Assembly: GCA_937900515.1 (NCBI GenBank)
Contig: CALCCU010000166.1
Span: forward strand, 1-64,000
Direction: 5' to 3'
Length of the DNA stretch: 64,000 nucleotides
Origin: an uncultured Gammaproteobacteria bacterium
GTDB lineage: Bacteria; Pseudomonadota; Gammaproteobacteria; Nitrosococcales; Methylophagaceae
The stretch's first letter is position 1. Each line of letters begins with the position of its first letter. This document shows positions 7,804 to 16,649 of the stretch, in pieces. The position numbers and the translations under genes are program-made. The notes below the pieces were generated by a model, which was not told where the DNA came from, did no database searches, and saw only the letters and a list, made by a program, of their open reading frames with translations.

Positions 7804-7873
7804 GCAACTCAGCCATCTTAAAATTATTAAGACCCTAGAGCTTTCCGTTGCCTGGCTCACACCAAGTTTGGCT
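7804..7873 (-). ncRNA. Probable cyclic-di-GMP-I (GEMM-I) riboswitch
   Basis: Read on the minus strand. AGCCAAAC leads into a stem CTTGGT/GCCAGG capped by a GTGA (GNRA) tetraloop. Next come ACGGAAAGC and a second long arm GGTCTTAA...TTAAGATGGCT closing at GTTGC. The order CAAAC, GNRA hairpin, ACGnAAAGC, long GG-containing arm with GCT matches the V. cholerae Vc2 aptamer. GCAAC/GTTGC adds an outer closing pair. It stands about 25 nt before the start codon of a secreted PEP-CTERM-like protein. The match was made by eye; ligand choice (c-di-GMP versus cGAMP) is not proven. Confidence 0.7.
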
Positions 7874-8038
7874 TTAAGTTTTAAGTTTAAAACTAGACAC
7901 GCAGGCCGAGTTTTCTTCTATAGAATAGTGTGAATACCAAAATAATGATAGCTTCATCACACATTTCGTGTAAATAATATGTTTTATCATTGCGAAATGC
8001 AATAGTTATTTCATATTTAATTTGTCACTATAAGCTTT

Positions 8039-8938
8039 CTAAATAATTGGCTTATAGGCATAAATTAATATCTTTAATCCTTTTTGTGTTACCAAATTTT
8101 GAAAAATCTTTGATGGCAGTAATTCTTTTATTAATTGACAATCACTACATTCATCATCAACAGTTTGCATTAGAAAGTCAGTCCCTAAATCAGGTGAGTT
8201 CAAACACAGCATCACTAAGCCATCAGGATTCATAAATTCAGGCAGTCGTCTAATAATCTTTTTATAATCACGCTCAATATCAACACTGCCCTTTTGAAAG
8301 GATGGTGGATCACAGATCAATAAGTCATAAGGGCCATTTTTGTTAATTCGGCCAAATGATTTGAAAATATTAAGAGAGTCAAACTTTACTTTACTTGTCT
8401 CGTGATCATTTAAGCGGTGATTATCGCGCCCCGTTGATAAGGATGCTCTACTCATATCTATATTGAACACACTTTTAGCATCACCAGCGATAGCGGCAAC
8501 TGAAAATGCACAAGTGTACGAAAACAAATTGAGAACTCTTCTACCTTTTGCATTCTGCTGTACCCACTGACGGCCATTTTTCATATCTAAAAAAAGCCCC
8601 GTATTTTGGGCTCGACCTAGTGTGATCTGATATTTAAGTCCGTTCTCAACAACAACGGTCTTAGCACAGTCTTCCCCAATAATTACTTCAATAGGTCCTT
8701 GCTGAAGATAACGATATTGAACTTGAATTGAGCGCGCCTCAGGTATTGAGGATGCTAGTTTACTTGCTAGTAAGCGTAACTCTGCTTCATTAACTTTTTT
8801 ATATAGGGTAATAAGTACAACTGGTGCCAGCCAATCAATAGCGACATGTTGAAAACCATCGTACAAATGACTTCTACCATGAAACAGTCTTTGAGCATCA
8901 TTATCTTCTGGGAGTTGAAAAGGAACTTGCGTTAACAT
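8039..8938 (-). CDS. Class I SAM-dependent methyltransferase (RlmI/RlmK-like)
   Basis: A 299-aa protein of the COG1092-type RNA methyltransferase group. Before the Rossmann fold is GLFLDMKNGRQWV. Motif I is VLNLFSYTCAFSVAA, and the catalytic-region motif IV is CDPPSFQKG. These patterns occur in RlmI and in the C-terminal half of RlmKL, enzymes that methylate 23S rRNA bases at C5 or N7. It is shorter than RlmI (396 aa) and lacks the N-terminal PUA domain, so the substrate may differ. The 222-nt gap on its 3' side holds the leader of the secreted-protein gene. Confidence 0.8.
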   Translation of the reverse strand: MLTQVPFQLPEDNDAQRLFHGRSHLYDGFQHVAIDWLAPVVLITLYKKVNEAELRLLASKLASSIPEARSIQVQYRYLQQGPIEVIIGEDCAKTVVVENGLKYQITLGRAQNTGLFLDMKNGRQWVQQNAKGRRVLNLFSYTCAFSVAAIAGDAKSVFNIDMSRASLSTGRDNHRLNDHETSKVKFDSLNIFKSFGRINKNGPYDLLICDPPSFQKGSVDIERDYKKIIRRLPEFMNPDGLVMLCLNSPDLGTDFLMQTVDDECSDCQLIKELLPSKIFQNLVTQKGLKILIYAYKPII

Positions 8939-8959
8939 TGCTTCACTAGCTGTAAAGGC

Positions 8960-9388
8960 TTAATCATCATCTGACTCTTGTTTCTTTTTCCTCACTCGGC
9001 GAGAAGCGCCACCATGCATACGACATCGGTCTGCTAAGGCTCCCATATCCCATCCTTCAGGTTGTCTAATCACAACATTATGTTTACAGCGTCGACCATT
9101 AGCCAATGGTGCTCCACATTCCGGACGGTAACGCTTCACTTTTTCCCAGCTTTCTAATACTTGGGTTGCCTTGCGAATCATTTTGGATTGTTTAGCGGTT
9201 AAATCTCTATCTGGAATGATTTCTTTGGTTTGATCTTCGACATTACGCCACCAATAACGCACAACGGGTACAGGTAAACCAAAACGTCGTGCTAAGTCAT
9301 CGGGCTTGCGGAATATGTCATGCTTTAACAAAAAAATCGCGGCCCGTTCTAATCGTGCCGTTAACTCTTTGCTTTCTTCAGGCCTCAT
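8960..9388 (-). CDS. Zinc/HTH-like protein linked to ycgN, function unknown
   Basis: A 142-aa basic protein. Residues about 15-45 ([20 protein letters not shown]) look like a helix-turn-helix. A cysteine/histidine cluster near 85-125 ([14 protein letters not shown] ... CRMHGG) resembles small zinc-binding modules with an MHGG ending seen in phage-type DNA-binding proteins. The ATG at 9388 was chosen because AGAGGA sits five bases upstream; earlier in-frame ATGs have no ribosome-binding site. It overlaps ycgN by 11 bp and is probably co-translated with it. I do not recognise a characterised homologue. Confidence 0.7.
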   Translation of the reverse strand: MRPEESKELTARLERAAIFLLKHDIFRKPDDLARRFGLPVPVVRYWWRNVEDQTKEIIPDRDLTAKQSKMIRKATQVLESWEKVKRYRPECGAPLANGRRCKHNVVIRQPEGWDMGALADRCRMHGGASRRVRKKKQESDDD

Positions 9389-9857
9389 CGGGTTCCTCTT
9401 TGCTGCCATCAGAAAGAGAAATAATGTCATTGATCAACATATCTGGGTCGCAGTCTGTTTTAGCAATATCGCGCACTGAAATACCTGCTTTCACCACACT
9501 GTCAGGGTCACCACTGATCAATGGGTGCCATTCAGGTAACGGTTCTCCTTCAGCTAATAAGCGATAAGCACAGGTTTCTGGTAACCAATCAAAGTATTGC
9601 GCATTATCAATGCTAAGCTGGATACAGTCAGGCATTAACGCTTGACGGTTTGAGTAGTCTTTACAGCGACATGTTTTAACATCTAATAAATCACAGGCTG
9701 CGCGAGTGTAGTAGATACGGCCATCTTCTTCATCTTCTAGTTTGTGTAAACAACAGCGTCCACAGCCATCGCATAAACTTTCCCACTCATCATGGGTCAT
9801 TTGACTTAAACGCTTTTGTTTCCAGAATTCACCAGATGTTTTATCCTGTTCACTCAT
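9378..9857 (-). CDS. ycgN: YcgN family cysteine-cluster protein (UPF0260)
   Basis: A 159-aa member of the YkgJ-type zinc/iron-cluster group. Cysteines occur in [18 protein letters not shown], in CRCKDY and further on in MPDC and ETCAY, the usual YcgN pattern. E. coli YcgN is about 150 aa; the function is unknown beyond metal binding. Its start codon overlaps that of the divergent gene at 9856 within a single CATG. It forms a likely operon with the HTH/zinc protein downstream. Confidence 0.88.
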   Translation of the reverse strand: MSEQDKTSGEFWKQKRLSQMTHDEWESLCDGCGRCCLHKLEDEEDGRIYYTRAACDLLDVKTCRCKDYSNRQALMPDCIQLSIDNAQYFDWLPETCAYRLLAEGEPLPEWHPLISGDPDSVVKAGISVRDIAKTDCDPDMLINDIISLSDGSKEEPDEA

Positions 9858-10332
9858 GGAACACTCTTTAGATTTATCAATACTACTCTCACCACTTGTC
9901 TCGCAGTATCATGACAAGTCGTTATTACTTGCAGGTGATACCGCTATTAATTTAGTTAAAGACTTGCACGATACCAGATCACGCGTTTTGAAAACACCGT
10001 TTAGTCTGCAACAGCTTGATGATTTACCATCAATCGACTTAGCCGTCATCAGTGATTTAGTTGAATCAATGTCAAAACCAGATGCAATTAAATGGTTAAG
10101 CATGCTTCGTAATAGCCATGCGCAACAACTTGTTGTTATCACGACAAAAGCTCATGAGTCTAATAATAACTGGCAATTAACAGATTTCTTATCATTAGGT
10201 ATGAAACAATCCTTTTCTGATTCAGACTTTGCTATATACGACTATAATATAAAAGATTACCGACCTAAACGAGATTGGTTAAACAGCCGCTTTTGGGCCA
10301 ACCCAGAGAATTATGACAAATACCGTTGGTAG
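9856..10332 (+). CDS. DUF6231-like hypothetical protein
   Basis: A 158-aa soluble protein with an alternating helix/strand pattern ([34 protein letters not shown]) like a degenerate Rossmann fold. A basic C-terminus ends [14 protein letters not shown]. The layout, including divergence from ycgN, is that of the gammaproteobacterial DUF6231 family as I remember it; function unknown. No Shine-Dalgarno sequence precedes ATG 9856, whose bases overlap the ycgN start, so the mRNA could be leaderless or the promoter lies inside ycgN. Confidence 0.65.
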   Translation: MEHSLDLSILLSPLVSQYHDKSLLLAGDTAINLVKDLHDTRSRVLKTPFSLQQLDDLPSIDLAVISDLVESMSKPDAIKWLSMLRNSHAQQLVVITTKAHESNNNWQLTDFLSLGMKQSFSDSDFAIYDYNIKDYRPKRDWLNSRFWANPENYDKYRW

Positions 10333-10415
10333 TTCTATCAAAGCTTTGTTAATTAAATTGAAATAATACAGGCGTACAATTGGTCGCACACAAATATATA
10401 GGCAAGATTTAAAAC

Positions 10416-12494
10416 ATGAACCCTCCAGAACTTACTAGTCCAGACTTATACCTTAATCGAGAACTTAGCCTGCTTGAATTCAACTGGCGAGTGTTGCAGC
10501 AAGCATTGGATACGGATGTTCCTTTATTAGAACGTTTAAATTATCTATGTATTTCATCTACTAACCTAGATGAGTTTTTTGAAGTACGTGTTGCGGGTTT
10601 AATTCAACAAATAGAAATTGGCGACCCATACTTAGAAGCCGATCAAATTTCAGCTCAAGAAGTGCTAAAGCTTATTTCAGTTCGTGCTCATGAATTAGTA
10701 GATGAACAGTACCGCGTACTTAATGATGTATTGCTTCCCGCGCTTGCTGAGGAGTCAATTGAGACATCACCTCGAGCTATGTGGTCACAGGAACAACGCG
10801 AATGGTTACGCAATTACTTCATTGAAGAAGTTGCTCCAGTTCTGAGTCCGATGGGTTTAGATTCAGCACATCCATTCCCTCGCCTACTTAATAAAAGTTT
10901 AAACTTTATTGTTTCACTAGTAGGTAAAGATGCATTCGGCCGAAACCGTAATTCAGCTATCTTACAAGCTCCCCGTGCGCTACCTCGAGTTATTGAACTT
11001 CCCCCAGAGTTACGTGAAGGACGTGAGCATTTATTTGTGTTCTTATCTTCAATCATTCACGCTTTTGCTGATGAGCTCTTCTATGGCATGAAAGTGAAAG
11101 GTTGTTATCAATTCCGCGTCACTAGAAATAGTGATTTAGCCATTGATACGGAAGAAACGAGTGACTTATTAGAAGCTATATCTGATGAGTTAACACACCG
11201 AAACTATGGTGATGAAGTTCGCTTAGAAATTGCTCATAACTGTCCTACTGAAATGGTCGATTTTCTTCGTAAGCAATGTGGCATGGACCAGGATAATGTA
11301 TACCTTGTCAACGGGCCAGTAAACGTAAGTCGTCTACAAGCCATTTATTCATTAGTAGAACGATCCAACTTGAAGTTCAAACCATTTACTCAAGGTCGAC
11401 CTTCAGGCACATCATCATCAAGCGATCTTTTCGCCACAATTAAAAAACAAGATGTACTGTTACATCATCCATACCAATCATTCAGCCCCGTTGTGGATTT
11501 AATTAAGCAAGCTGCTGCTGATTCGTCTGTATTAGCGATTAAACAAACCTTGTATCGCACAGGTTCAAAATCCCCTGTAGTTGATGCGCTGGTAGCAGCT
11601 GCACATGCAGGTAAAGAAGTAACTGTTGTCATAGAGTTACGAGCTCGATTTGATGAAGCCGAAAATGTTGCCTTAGCAGCACGCTTACAACAAGCAGCAG
11701 TACACGTGGTTTATGGCATTGTAGGATATAAAACACATGCCAAGATGTTACTTATTTTACGCCGTGAAAATAATAAGCTACGCCATTATATTCACTTAGG
11801 AACGGGTAACTATCACCGCAGTACTTCACGCATTTATACCGACTATGGATTACTTACTTCTGATAAACAAATTGGTGAAGATGTTAGTAATTTATTTGTG
11901 CAACTTACCAGTCTCGGTAAGATCCCTAAAATGCATAAATTACTGCATGCCCCATTCACCTTGCATGATGGTTTACTAAAACGTATTGAACGTGAGATTG
12001 ATAATGCTTCTGCGGGTAAGCCTGCACACATCATCGTAAAATGTAATTCATTAGTTGAACCAGAAATGATTCAAGCGTTTTATCGTGCGTCTATGGCTGG
12101 GGTAAAAGTTGATCTAATCATTCGTGGAATGTGCTGTTTGAAACCAGGTGTTAAAGGTCTCTCTGAAAACATTCAGGTTCGTAGCATCATCGGTCGTTTC
12201 TTAGAACATACCCGCGTGTTCTATTTTGAAAACAACGGTGAATCTGAAGTTTGGGCTGCCAGTGCAGATATGATGAAACGTAACCTACTTCGCCGTGTCG
12301 AAACAGCTTTCCCAATATTAAACAGTAAACTTCATCAACGAGTCATTGATGATCTCAATCTTTATCTAAGCGATAACACACAAGCATGGATTTTATCTGA
12401 GAATGGCCGATATGAGCGTGTTAGTCGCCCTGATGATCAAGAAGCCATCTCAGCACAATCGAATCTACTAGCACAAATGGAAAAAGCCTATTAA
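10416..12494 (+). CDS. ppk: Polyphosphate kinase 1
   Basis: A 692-aa PPK1, the membrane-associated enzyme that makes inorganic polyphosphate from ATP and the reverse. The N-terminal domain has STNLDEFFEVRVAG. The middle has HHPYQSF and the phosphohistidine motif YKTHAKMLL (His441, equivalent to E. coli His435), then HLGTGNYH. The C-terminal domain repeats the PLD-like fold with FLEHTRVFYF. Length matches the family (about 690). A methyltransferase frame follows with overlap of the stop codon; no ppx is adjacent. Confidence 0.96.
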   Translation: MNPPELTSPDLYLNRELSLLEFNWRVLQQALDTDVPLLERLNYLCISSTNLDEFFEVRVAGLIQQIEIGDPYLEADQISAQEVLKLISVRAHELVDEQYRVLNDVLLPALAEESIETSPRAMWSQEQREWLRNYFIEEVAPVLSPMGLDSAHPFPRLLNKSLNFIVSLVGKDAFGRNRNSAILQAPRALPRVIELPPELREGREHLFVFLSSIIHAFADELFYGMKVKGCYQFRVTRNSDLAIDTEETSDLLEAISDELTHRNYGDEVRLEIAHNCPTEMVDFLRKQCGMDQDNVYLVNGPVNVSRLQAIYSLVERSNLKFKPFTQGRPSGTSSSSDLFATIKKQDVLLHHPYQSFSPVVDLIKQAAADSSVLAIKQTLYRTGSKSPVVDALVAAAHAGKEVTVVIELRARFDEAENVALAARLQQAAVHVVYGIVGYKTHAKMLLILRRENNKLRHYIHLGTGNYHRSTSRIYTDYGLLTSDKQIGEDVSNLFVQLTSLGKIPKMHKLLHAPFTLHDGLLKRIEREIDNASAGKPAHIIVKCNSLVEPEMIQAFYRASMAGVKVDLIIRGMCCLKPGVKGLSENIQVRSIIGRFLEHTRVFYFENNGESEVWAASADMMKRNLLRRVETAFPILNSKLHQRVIDDLNLYLSDNTQAWILSENGRYERVSRPDDQEAISAQSNLLAQMEKAY

Positions 12495-13143
12495 TAGCCC
12501 AACTACACATCAGAGTAGACTCTGTCCGCTCTGCAACAGCACCAGTTCAGAGTTTTACCGTGACGACACGAAACACTATCACCAATGTGTTTCGTGTTCT
12601 GCTGTGTTTTTAGAGCCTGAACTACGGCCGAATCCTGAAGAAGAAAAATTACGATATCTCCATCATGAAAATGACGTTAATGATCTTGGCTACCAAAAAT
12701 TCTCATCACCCATAACTTCAGCTGTCTTACGCGATTTTACACCCAGTGATAAGGGTTTAGATTTTGGTGCTGGCACAGGACCAGTAATCGCTAAATTATT
12801 AACTGACAAGCAATTTAATATCAGCTTATATGATCCGTTCTTCCACCCAGAAGCAGAGCTACTTGAACAACGTTATGATTATATTGTCTGCTGTGAAGTC
12901 ATCGAACACTTCTATTCACCATCAAAAGAATTCGCTCTATTAAAGCGCCTATTAAAACCCGGCGGAAAACTTTACTGTATGACTGACCTCTACCATGAAG
13001 AAGTTAAGTTTAAATCTTGGTATTACAAAAATGATCCCACTCATGTTTTTTTCTACCACCTACAATCGCTCGAGCATATAAAAAATAAATTTGAATTTAG
13101 TAAATTAAGCATTGAAGGACGCCTTATCACTTATTCATGCTGA
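12490..13143 (+). CDS. Zinc-ribbon class I SAM methyltransferase, probable ATT start
   Basis: A 217-aa protein with a treble/ribbon N-terminus, CPLC (about residues 15-18) and CVSC about 20 residues later. A SAM-binding domain follows: motif I GLDFGAGTGPV, then CCEVIEHF and LLKPGGKLYCMTD, a UbiG/Methyltransf_23-like pattern. The frame is open from a TAG at 12469 and has no ATG, GTG, TTG or CTG before the first CPLC. The best start is ATT at 12490, which overlaps the ppk stop (ATTAA) and has GGAAAA about 8 nt upstream. GTG 12604 would cut off the zinc ribbon. Substrate unknown. Confidence 0.75.
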   Translation: MNSPTTHQSRLCPLCNSTSSEFYRDDTKHYHQCVSCSAVFLEPELRPNPEEEKLRYLHHENDVNDLGYQKFSSPITSAVLRDFTPSDKGLDFGAGTGPVIAKLLTDKQFNISLYDPFFHPEAELLEQRYDYIVCCEVIEHFYSPSKEFALLKRLLKPGGKLYCMTDLYHEEVKFKSWYYKNDPTHVFFYHLQSLEHIKNKFEFSKLSIEGRLITYSC

Positions 13144-13215
13144 GTAAAGTATTGAGGCTTGTGGATATTCGATAAGCCGATTATAGCTATAGTGTAGTAC
13201 ACCTACTCGTACAAG

Positions 13216-13362
13216 CTAAGCCGGAACACCTTCTGGATACTGCCTTCTCCACTCATGGTAAGTTTGAATTAGCTCATATTTTTCTTCAGTCTCAGGAATA
13301 CAAATCTCTAATGCCCACCAATGCTCAAGAGACTCAATTTCAATATCCATATCAATAGTCAT
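13216..13362 (-). CDS. 48-aa acidic small protein
   Basis: An open frame of 48 codons with ATG at 13362 preceded by AGGGA at 7 nt. The product begins MTIDMDIEIESLEHWWALEI and ends HEWRRQYPEGVPA. It is acidic, rich in Trp (three), and predicted largely helical, without a signal peptide or membrane segment. Codon use looks like the neighbours'. It fills the gap between the ppk-methyltransferase pair and rlmKL, on the same strand as rlmKL and 3' of it. Function not recognised. Confidence 0.55.
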   Translation of the reverse strand: MTIDMDIEIESLEHWWALEICIPETEEKYELIQTYHEWRRQYPEGVPA

Positions 13363-13440
13363 AACTCAATCCCTGTTTATTATTAACAGAAAAGGATTAT
13401 AGAGTTTGTTTATGACAATGATATGTCAGCAGTGAAACTT

Positions 13441-15660
13441 TTAACTCTGACGGTTAATCATCCAACAGTAGTGAATTTTAGGGTTTCGTTCAAAATCTTT
13501 CGGTAAAGTCGCATGACTGATATCTTTAATAGCTAGCTTATTGAGCGCGCTAGAATCCATTTTAAAATCACGCCGATTCGTTGAAAAGATTAATGAACCT
13601 CCTTTAGTCAATAAATTAGCAGCCATTGAAATCAGGGAAACGTGATCACGCTGTATATCAAACACCCCTTCCATTCTGCTGGAGTTTGAGAAAGTGGGAG
13701 GATCTAAGAAAATAAGTCCATAGCGTTCTGGTTCTTGCTGAGCACTTTGTAACCATTCCAAACAGTTTGCTCTAACAAAACGATGCTTGTCTGCACTCAA
13801 ATCATTTAGGGCCATATTTTCTTGGGCCCAGTCAAGGTAGGTGTTTGACATATCAACTGTTGTAGTTGATTCTGCTCCACCCGCAGCGGCATACACTGTT
13901 CCAGATCCTGTATATGCAAATAGGTTTAAAAAGGCTTTTCCAGTAGCATGTTCCATAATCATTTGACGCGTAATGCGATGATCTAAAAACAAGCCTGTAT
14001 CAAGGTAATCTGTTAGATTTATCCAAAAACTTAATCCTGACTCACTGACTTTCAAACGTTGTTTCTGTGATGCCTGTGCTTCATATTGCTGGGTACCTCT
14101 CTGTTTTTTACGCAGTTTCAATGCAATATTCGCGGCAGGGATCTCGAGTACCCTCGGTATCACCATCATTACATCATTCAAACGCTGAACCGCTTTTTCA
14201 GGATCAATTGATTTTGGTGGAGCATATTCTTGAACATGCACATGGTCACCATACACATCTATCGCTACTGCATAGTCAGGTAAGTCGGCATCGTATAAAC
14301 GATAACATTCTGTTTTATTCTTTCTTGCCCATTTCCCGAGATGCTTCAAGTTTTTCTTCAAACGGTTAGAAAACATTTCGGCGTTTTCTGATAACTCAAT
14401 CGCTTCTTGAGGTTCATAGAAATCTTCTTCACCTGATTCATCAGCATCAATCGTTTCAACTGGCTGTTCATACTGTTGAGCGCGTTTCGATACAGGTCTT
14501 GGGGCTCGAAAACTTAGAATCTGACATGCAATAGGGCCGTTATCAATAGGCATCGTATCGAAGATGGTTAGTCCCGTAAATTTACCTAAACTTTCATTGT
14601 CCGTAATCATGGTGGTTCGCCATGCAGGATAAGATTCTGTCACGATATTACCTAAACTTTCATAGAGGTAATGTAACTCAGAAGCATCACCAATTCGCTC
14701 ACCATATGGCGGGTTACAAACAATAAGTCCACTCGTGGGCTGAGCTTTTGCTTGAGCAGGCCAGTCTAATAAATCACGTTGTTCAATACTAATACGGTCT
14801 GATAAACCTATTTCAGCAATATTAGCCTTTGCAGCGGCAACAGCCCGTTCATCAGCATCACCACCACTCATTTTCGGTAAACGAGCCAAGCCACTATGAC
14901 GTCGACGCTCGGCTTCAGCTTTTAGCGATTTCCAGATCTCTTTGTCATGCTGCTTCCAGTAAAGGAAACCAAAGTAATCTCGATGACTACCTGGAGCAAT
15001 ATCAGCAGCCATCATCGCAGCTTCGATAAGAATCGTACCTGAACCACACATTGGATCAATCAATCCCCAACCTTGTTTAGCTAGATGCGGCCATTCAGCC
15101 GTATATAAAATCGCTGAAGCCAAATGTTCTTTTAAGGGTGCAGCGGTATTCTCTACCCGATAGCCACGGCGATGAAGGCTTTCACCTGATAAATCAATAC
15201 TGACAATTGCTTGGTTATTCTTTACATAAACATTAATGCGTAAATCAGGCTGATGTAAATCCACTGAAGGACGTTCGCCAGTTTGTTCACGAAAACGATC
15301 TACGATACCGTCTTTTACACGTTGAGCGCCATATTGAGTATGGTGAATTTTAGAACGAAAGCTATTAAAGTCTACGGCAATCGTACTACCTTCCGCATCA
15401 ATATGGTCTTCCCACGGTAACTCAACAATTCCCTGATAAAGTTCATCCGTTGTTTTCGCTGAAAAATGAGCAATCGGCATTAATACTCGTATAGCAATAC
15501 GTGACCATAAACACACACGATAAGCATCAGCTAAATCACCAATAAAACGAATATTACCTTGTTCCTGTTTGGTTTCTTTAATGCCCATTTCAGCAAGTTC
15601 TTTTGCTAATAAAGGCAACATGCCACGTGCAGCGGTAACGGTAAATTTCTGTTTTGTCAT
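13441..15660 (-). CDS. rlmKL: 23S rRNA m2G2445/m7G2069 methyltransferase RlmKL
   Basis: A 739-aa two-enzyme fusion that modifies 23S rRNA at G2445 (RlmL half) and G2069 (RlmK half) during ribosome assembly. It starts with a THUMP domain (about 40-155). The RlmL methyltransferase follows, with DPMCGSGTILIEAA and CNPPYGERIG. The RlmK half has GLFLDHRITRQMI, FLNLFAYTGSGTVYAA and FLDPPTFSNSSRM. E. coli RlmKL is 702 aa; the extra length is an acidic linker near residues 395-420. It is divergent from yhbY with a 59-nt gap. Confidence 0.95.
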   Translation of the reverse strand: MTKQKFTVTAARGMLPLLAKELAEMGIKETKQEQGNIRFIGDLADAYRVCLWSRIAIRVLMPIAHFSAKTTDELYQGIVELPWEDHIDAEGSTIAVDFNSFRSKIHHTQYGAQRVKDGIVDRFREQTGERPSVDLHQPDLRINVYVKNNQAIVSIDLSGESLHRRGYRVENTAAPLKEHLASAILYTAEWPHLAKQGWGLIDPMCGSGTILIEAAMMAADIAPGSHRDYFGFLYWKQHDKEIWKSLKAEAERRRHSGLARLPKMSGGDADERAVAAAKANIAEIGLSDRISIEQRDLLDWPAQAKAQPTSGLIVCNPPYGERIGDASELHYLYESLGNIVTESYPAWRTTMITDNESLGKFTGLTIFDTMPIDNGPIACQILSFRAPRPVSKRAQQYEQPVETIDADESGEEDFYEPQEAIELSENAEMFSNRLKKNLKHLGKWARKNKTECYRLYDADLPDYAVAIDVYGDHVHVQEYAPPKSIDPEKAVQRLNDVMMVIPRVLEIPAANIALKLRKKQRGTQQYEAQASQKQRLKVSESGLSFWINLTDYLDTGLFLDHRITRQMIMEHATGKAFLNLFAYTGSGTVYAAAGGAESTTTVDMSNTYLDWAQENMALNDLSADKHRFVRANCLEWLQSAQQEPERYGLIFLDPPTFSNSSRMEGVFDIQRDHVSLISMAANLLTKGGSLIFSTNRRDFKMDSSALNKLAIKDISHATLPKDFERNPKIHYCWMINRQS

Positions 15661-15719
15661 GAGGGTATTGGACTATCCTGATATAATTTCAGACTATTTT
15701 AATACAGGTAGAACATTCC

Positions 15720-16016
15720 ATGGCAGTTAATGATAAACAAAAGCGATATTTAAAAGGCTTAGCCCACCCTCTTAAACCAGTAGTTATGATTGGTAACAAG
15801 GGGCTAACGGACAATGTTCTAGCTGAAATTGATAAAGCTCTTGAGCAGCACGAATTGATTAAAGTGCGTGTATCTGGATTAGAAAAAGAAGACCGCGCCG
15901 CAATGGTGAATGAGATCACGCTAAAATCGAGTGCCAATTTGATTGTTATTATCGGTCATATTGCTGTTTTATACCGCCCAGCTAAAGAACCAACTATTCA
16001 GCTTCCTAAAAAGTAA
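15720..16016 (+). CDS. yhbY: YhbY family RNA-binding protein (CRM domain)
   Basis: A 98-aa single CRM (CRS1-YhbY) domain protein that associates with pre-50S ribosomal particles. Typical features are KRYLKGLAHPLKPVVMIGNKG (with the GxxG-type loop) and LAEIDKALEQHELIKVRV. The ATG is at 15720. It shares its promoter region with divergent rlmKL, a plausible pairing of two large-subunit assembly factors. The nitroreductase gene starts 19 nt after its stop. Confidence 0.93.
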   Translation: MAVNDKQKRYLKGLAHPLKPVVMIGNKGLTDNVLAEIDKALEQHELIKVRVSGLEKEDRAAMVNEITLKSSANLIVIIGHIAVLYRPAKEPTIQLPKK

Positions 16017-16035
16017 ATTATTAAGGAAATACGTC

Positions 16036-16647
16036 ATGATTGAAAAACCAGCCATAACAGAACAAAAAATAGAGAACGTCATTGCAGAGCGATGGAGTGG
16101 TCGGGCTTATGATCCTCTTACTGCTGTTAGCACTGAAGATGTTGCTTCACTCTGTGAAGCCGCACGTTGGGCTCCTTCTTGTTTTGGCGATCAACCATGG
16201 CGCTTCGTTGTTTGGAATAAATTTACCGATGAAAAAAGCTGGCAACAAGCTATCGACTGCCTTGCAGAAGGTAACCAAGCATGGGCGAAAAATGCGCCTG
16301 TATTAGTTTTAGCAGCCTCTGTAAATACTTTTACTCACAATGGTAGTGACAACCGCTGGGTCGGTTACGATACTGGTGCAGCAAGTATCAGCCTTTGCTT
16401 ACAGGCAACGTCACTCGGTTTGATGTCCCATCAAATGGGTGGGTTTGATAGCACTAAAATCAAACAATTAGCTAATGCACCTGAAGATATTACTTGCTGG
16501 GCGATGATCGCAATTGGTCACCCAGCTGATTTAGATAAGCTTAATGAAGAAGAATTAGAACGGGAACTAAAAGCACGTGAGCGCCGTCCTCTTTCTGAGC
16601 AGTTTTTTAGTAATCAGTGGCAACACCCCGTTAATTCTGGAGAATAG
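16036..16647 (+). CDS. Nitroreductase family protein
   Basis: A 203-aa flavin (FMN) oxidoreductase. The N-terminal RWSGRAYDPL and CEAARWAPSCFGDQPWRFVVW are the FMN-binding loops of the nitroreductase fold. The middle DTGAASISLCLQATSLGLMSHQMGGFD and AIGHPA complete the pattern. The ATG at 16036 was chosen because AAGGAAAT precedes it by 6-10 nt; an in-frame ATG at 15943 lies inside yhbY. Physiological substrate unknown. It is followed after 2 nt by the pentapeptide-repeat gene, so these form an operon with yhbY upstream. Confidence 0.88.
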   Translation: MIEKPAITEQKIENVIAERWSGRAYDPLTAVSTEDVASLCEAARWAPSCFGDQPWRFVVWNKFTDEKSWQQAIDCLAEGNQAWAKNAPVLVLAASVNTFTHNGSDNRWVGYDTGAASISLCLQATSLGLMSHQMGGFDSTKIKQLANAPEDITCWAMIAIGHPADLDKLNEEELERELKARERRPLSEQFFSNQWQHPVNSGE

Positions 16648-16649
16648 TT

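Noticed and set aside
12604-13143. Methyltransferase starting at GTG 12604
   Set aside because: It would remove the in-frame zinc ribbon with two CxxC pairs encoded just upstream, which is clearly coding sequence.
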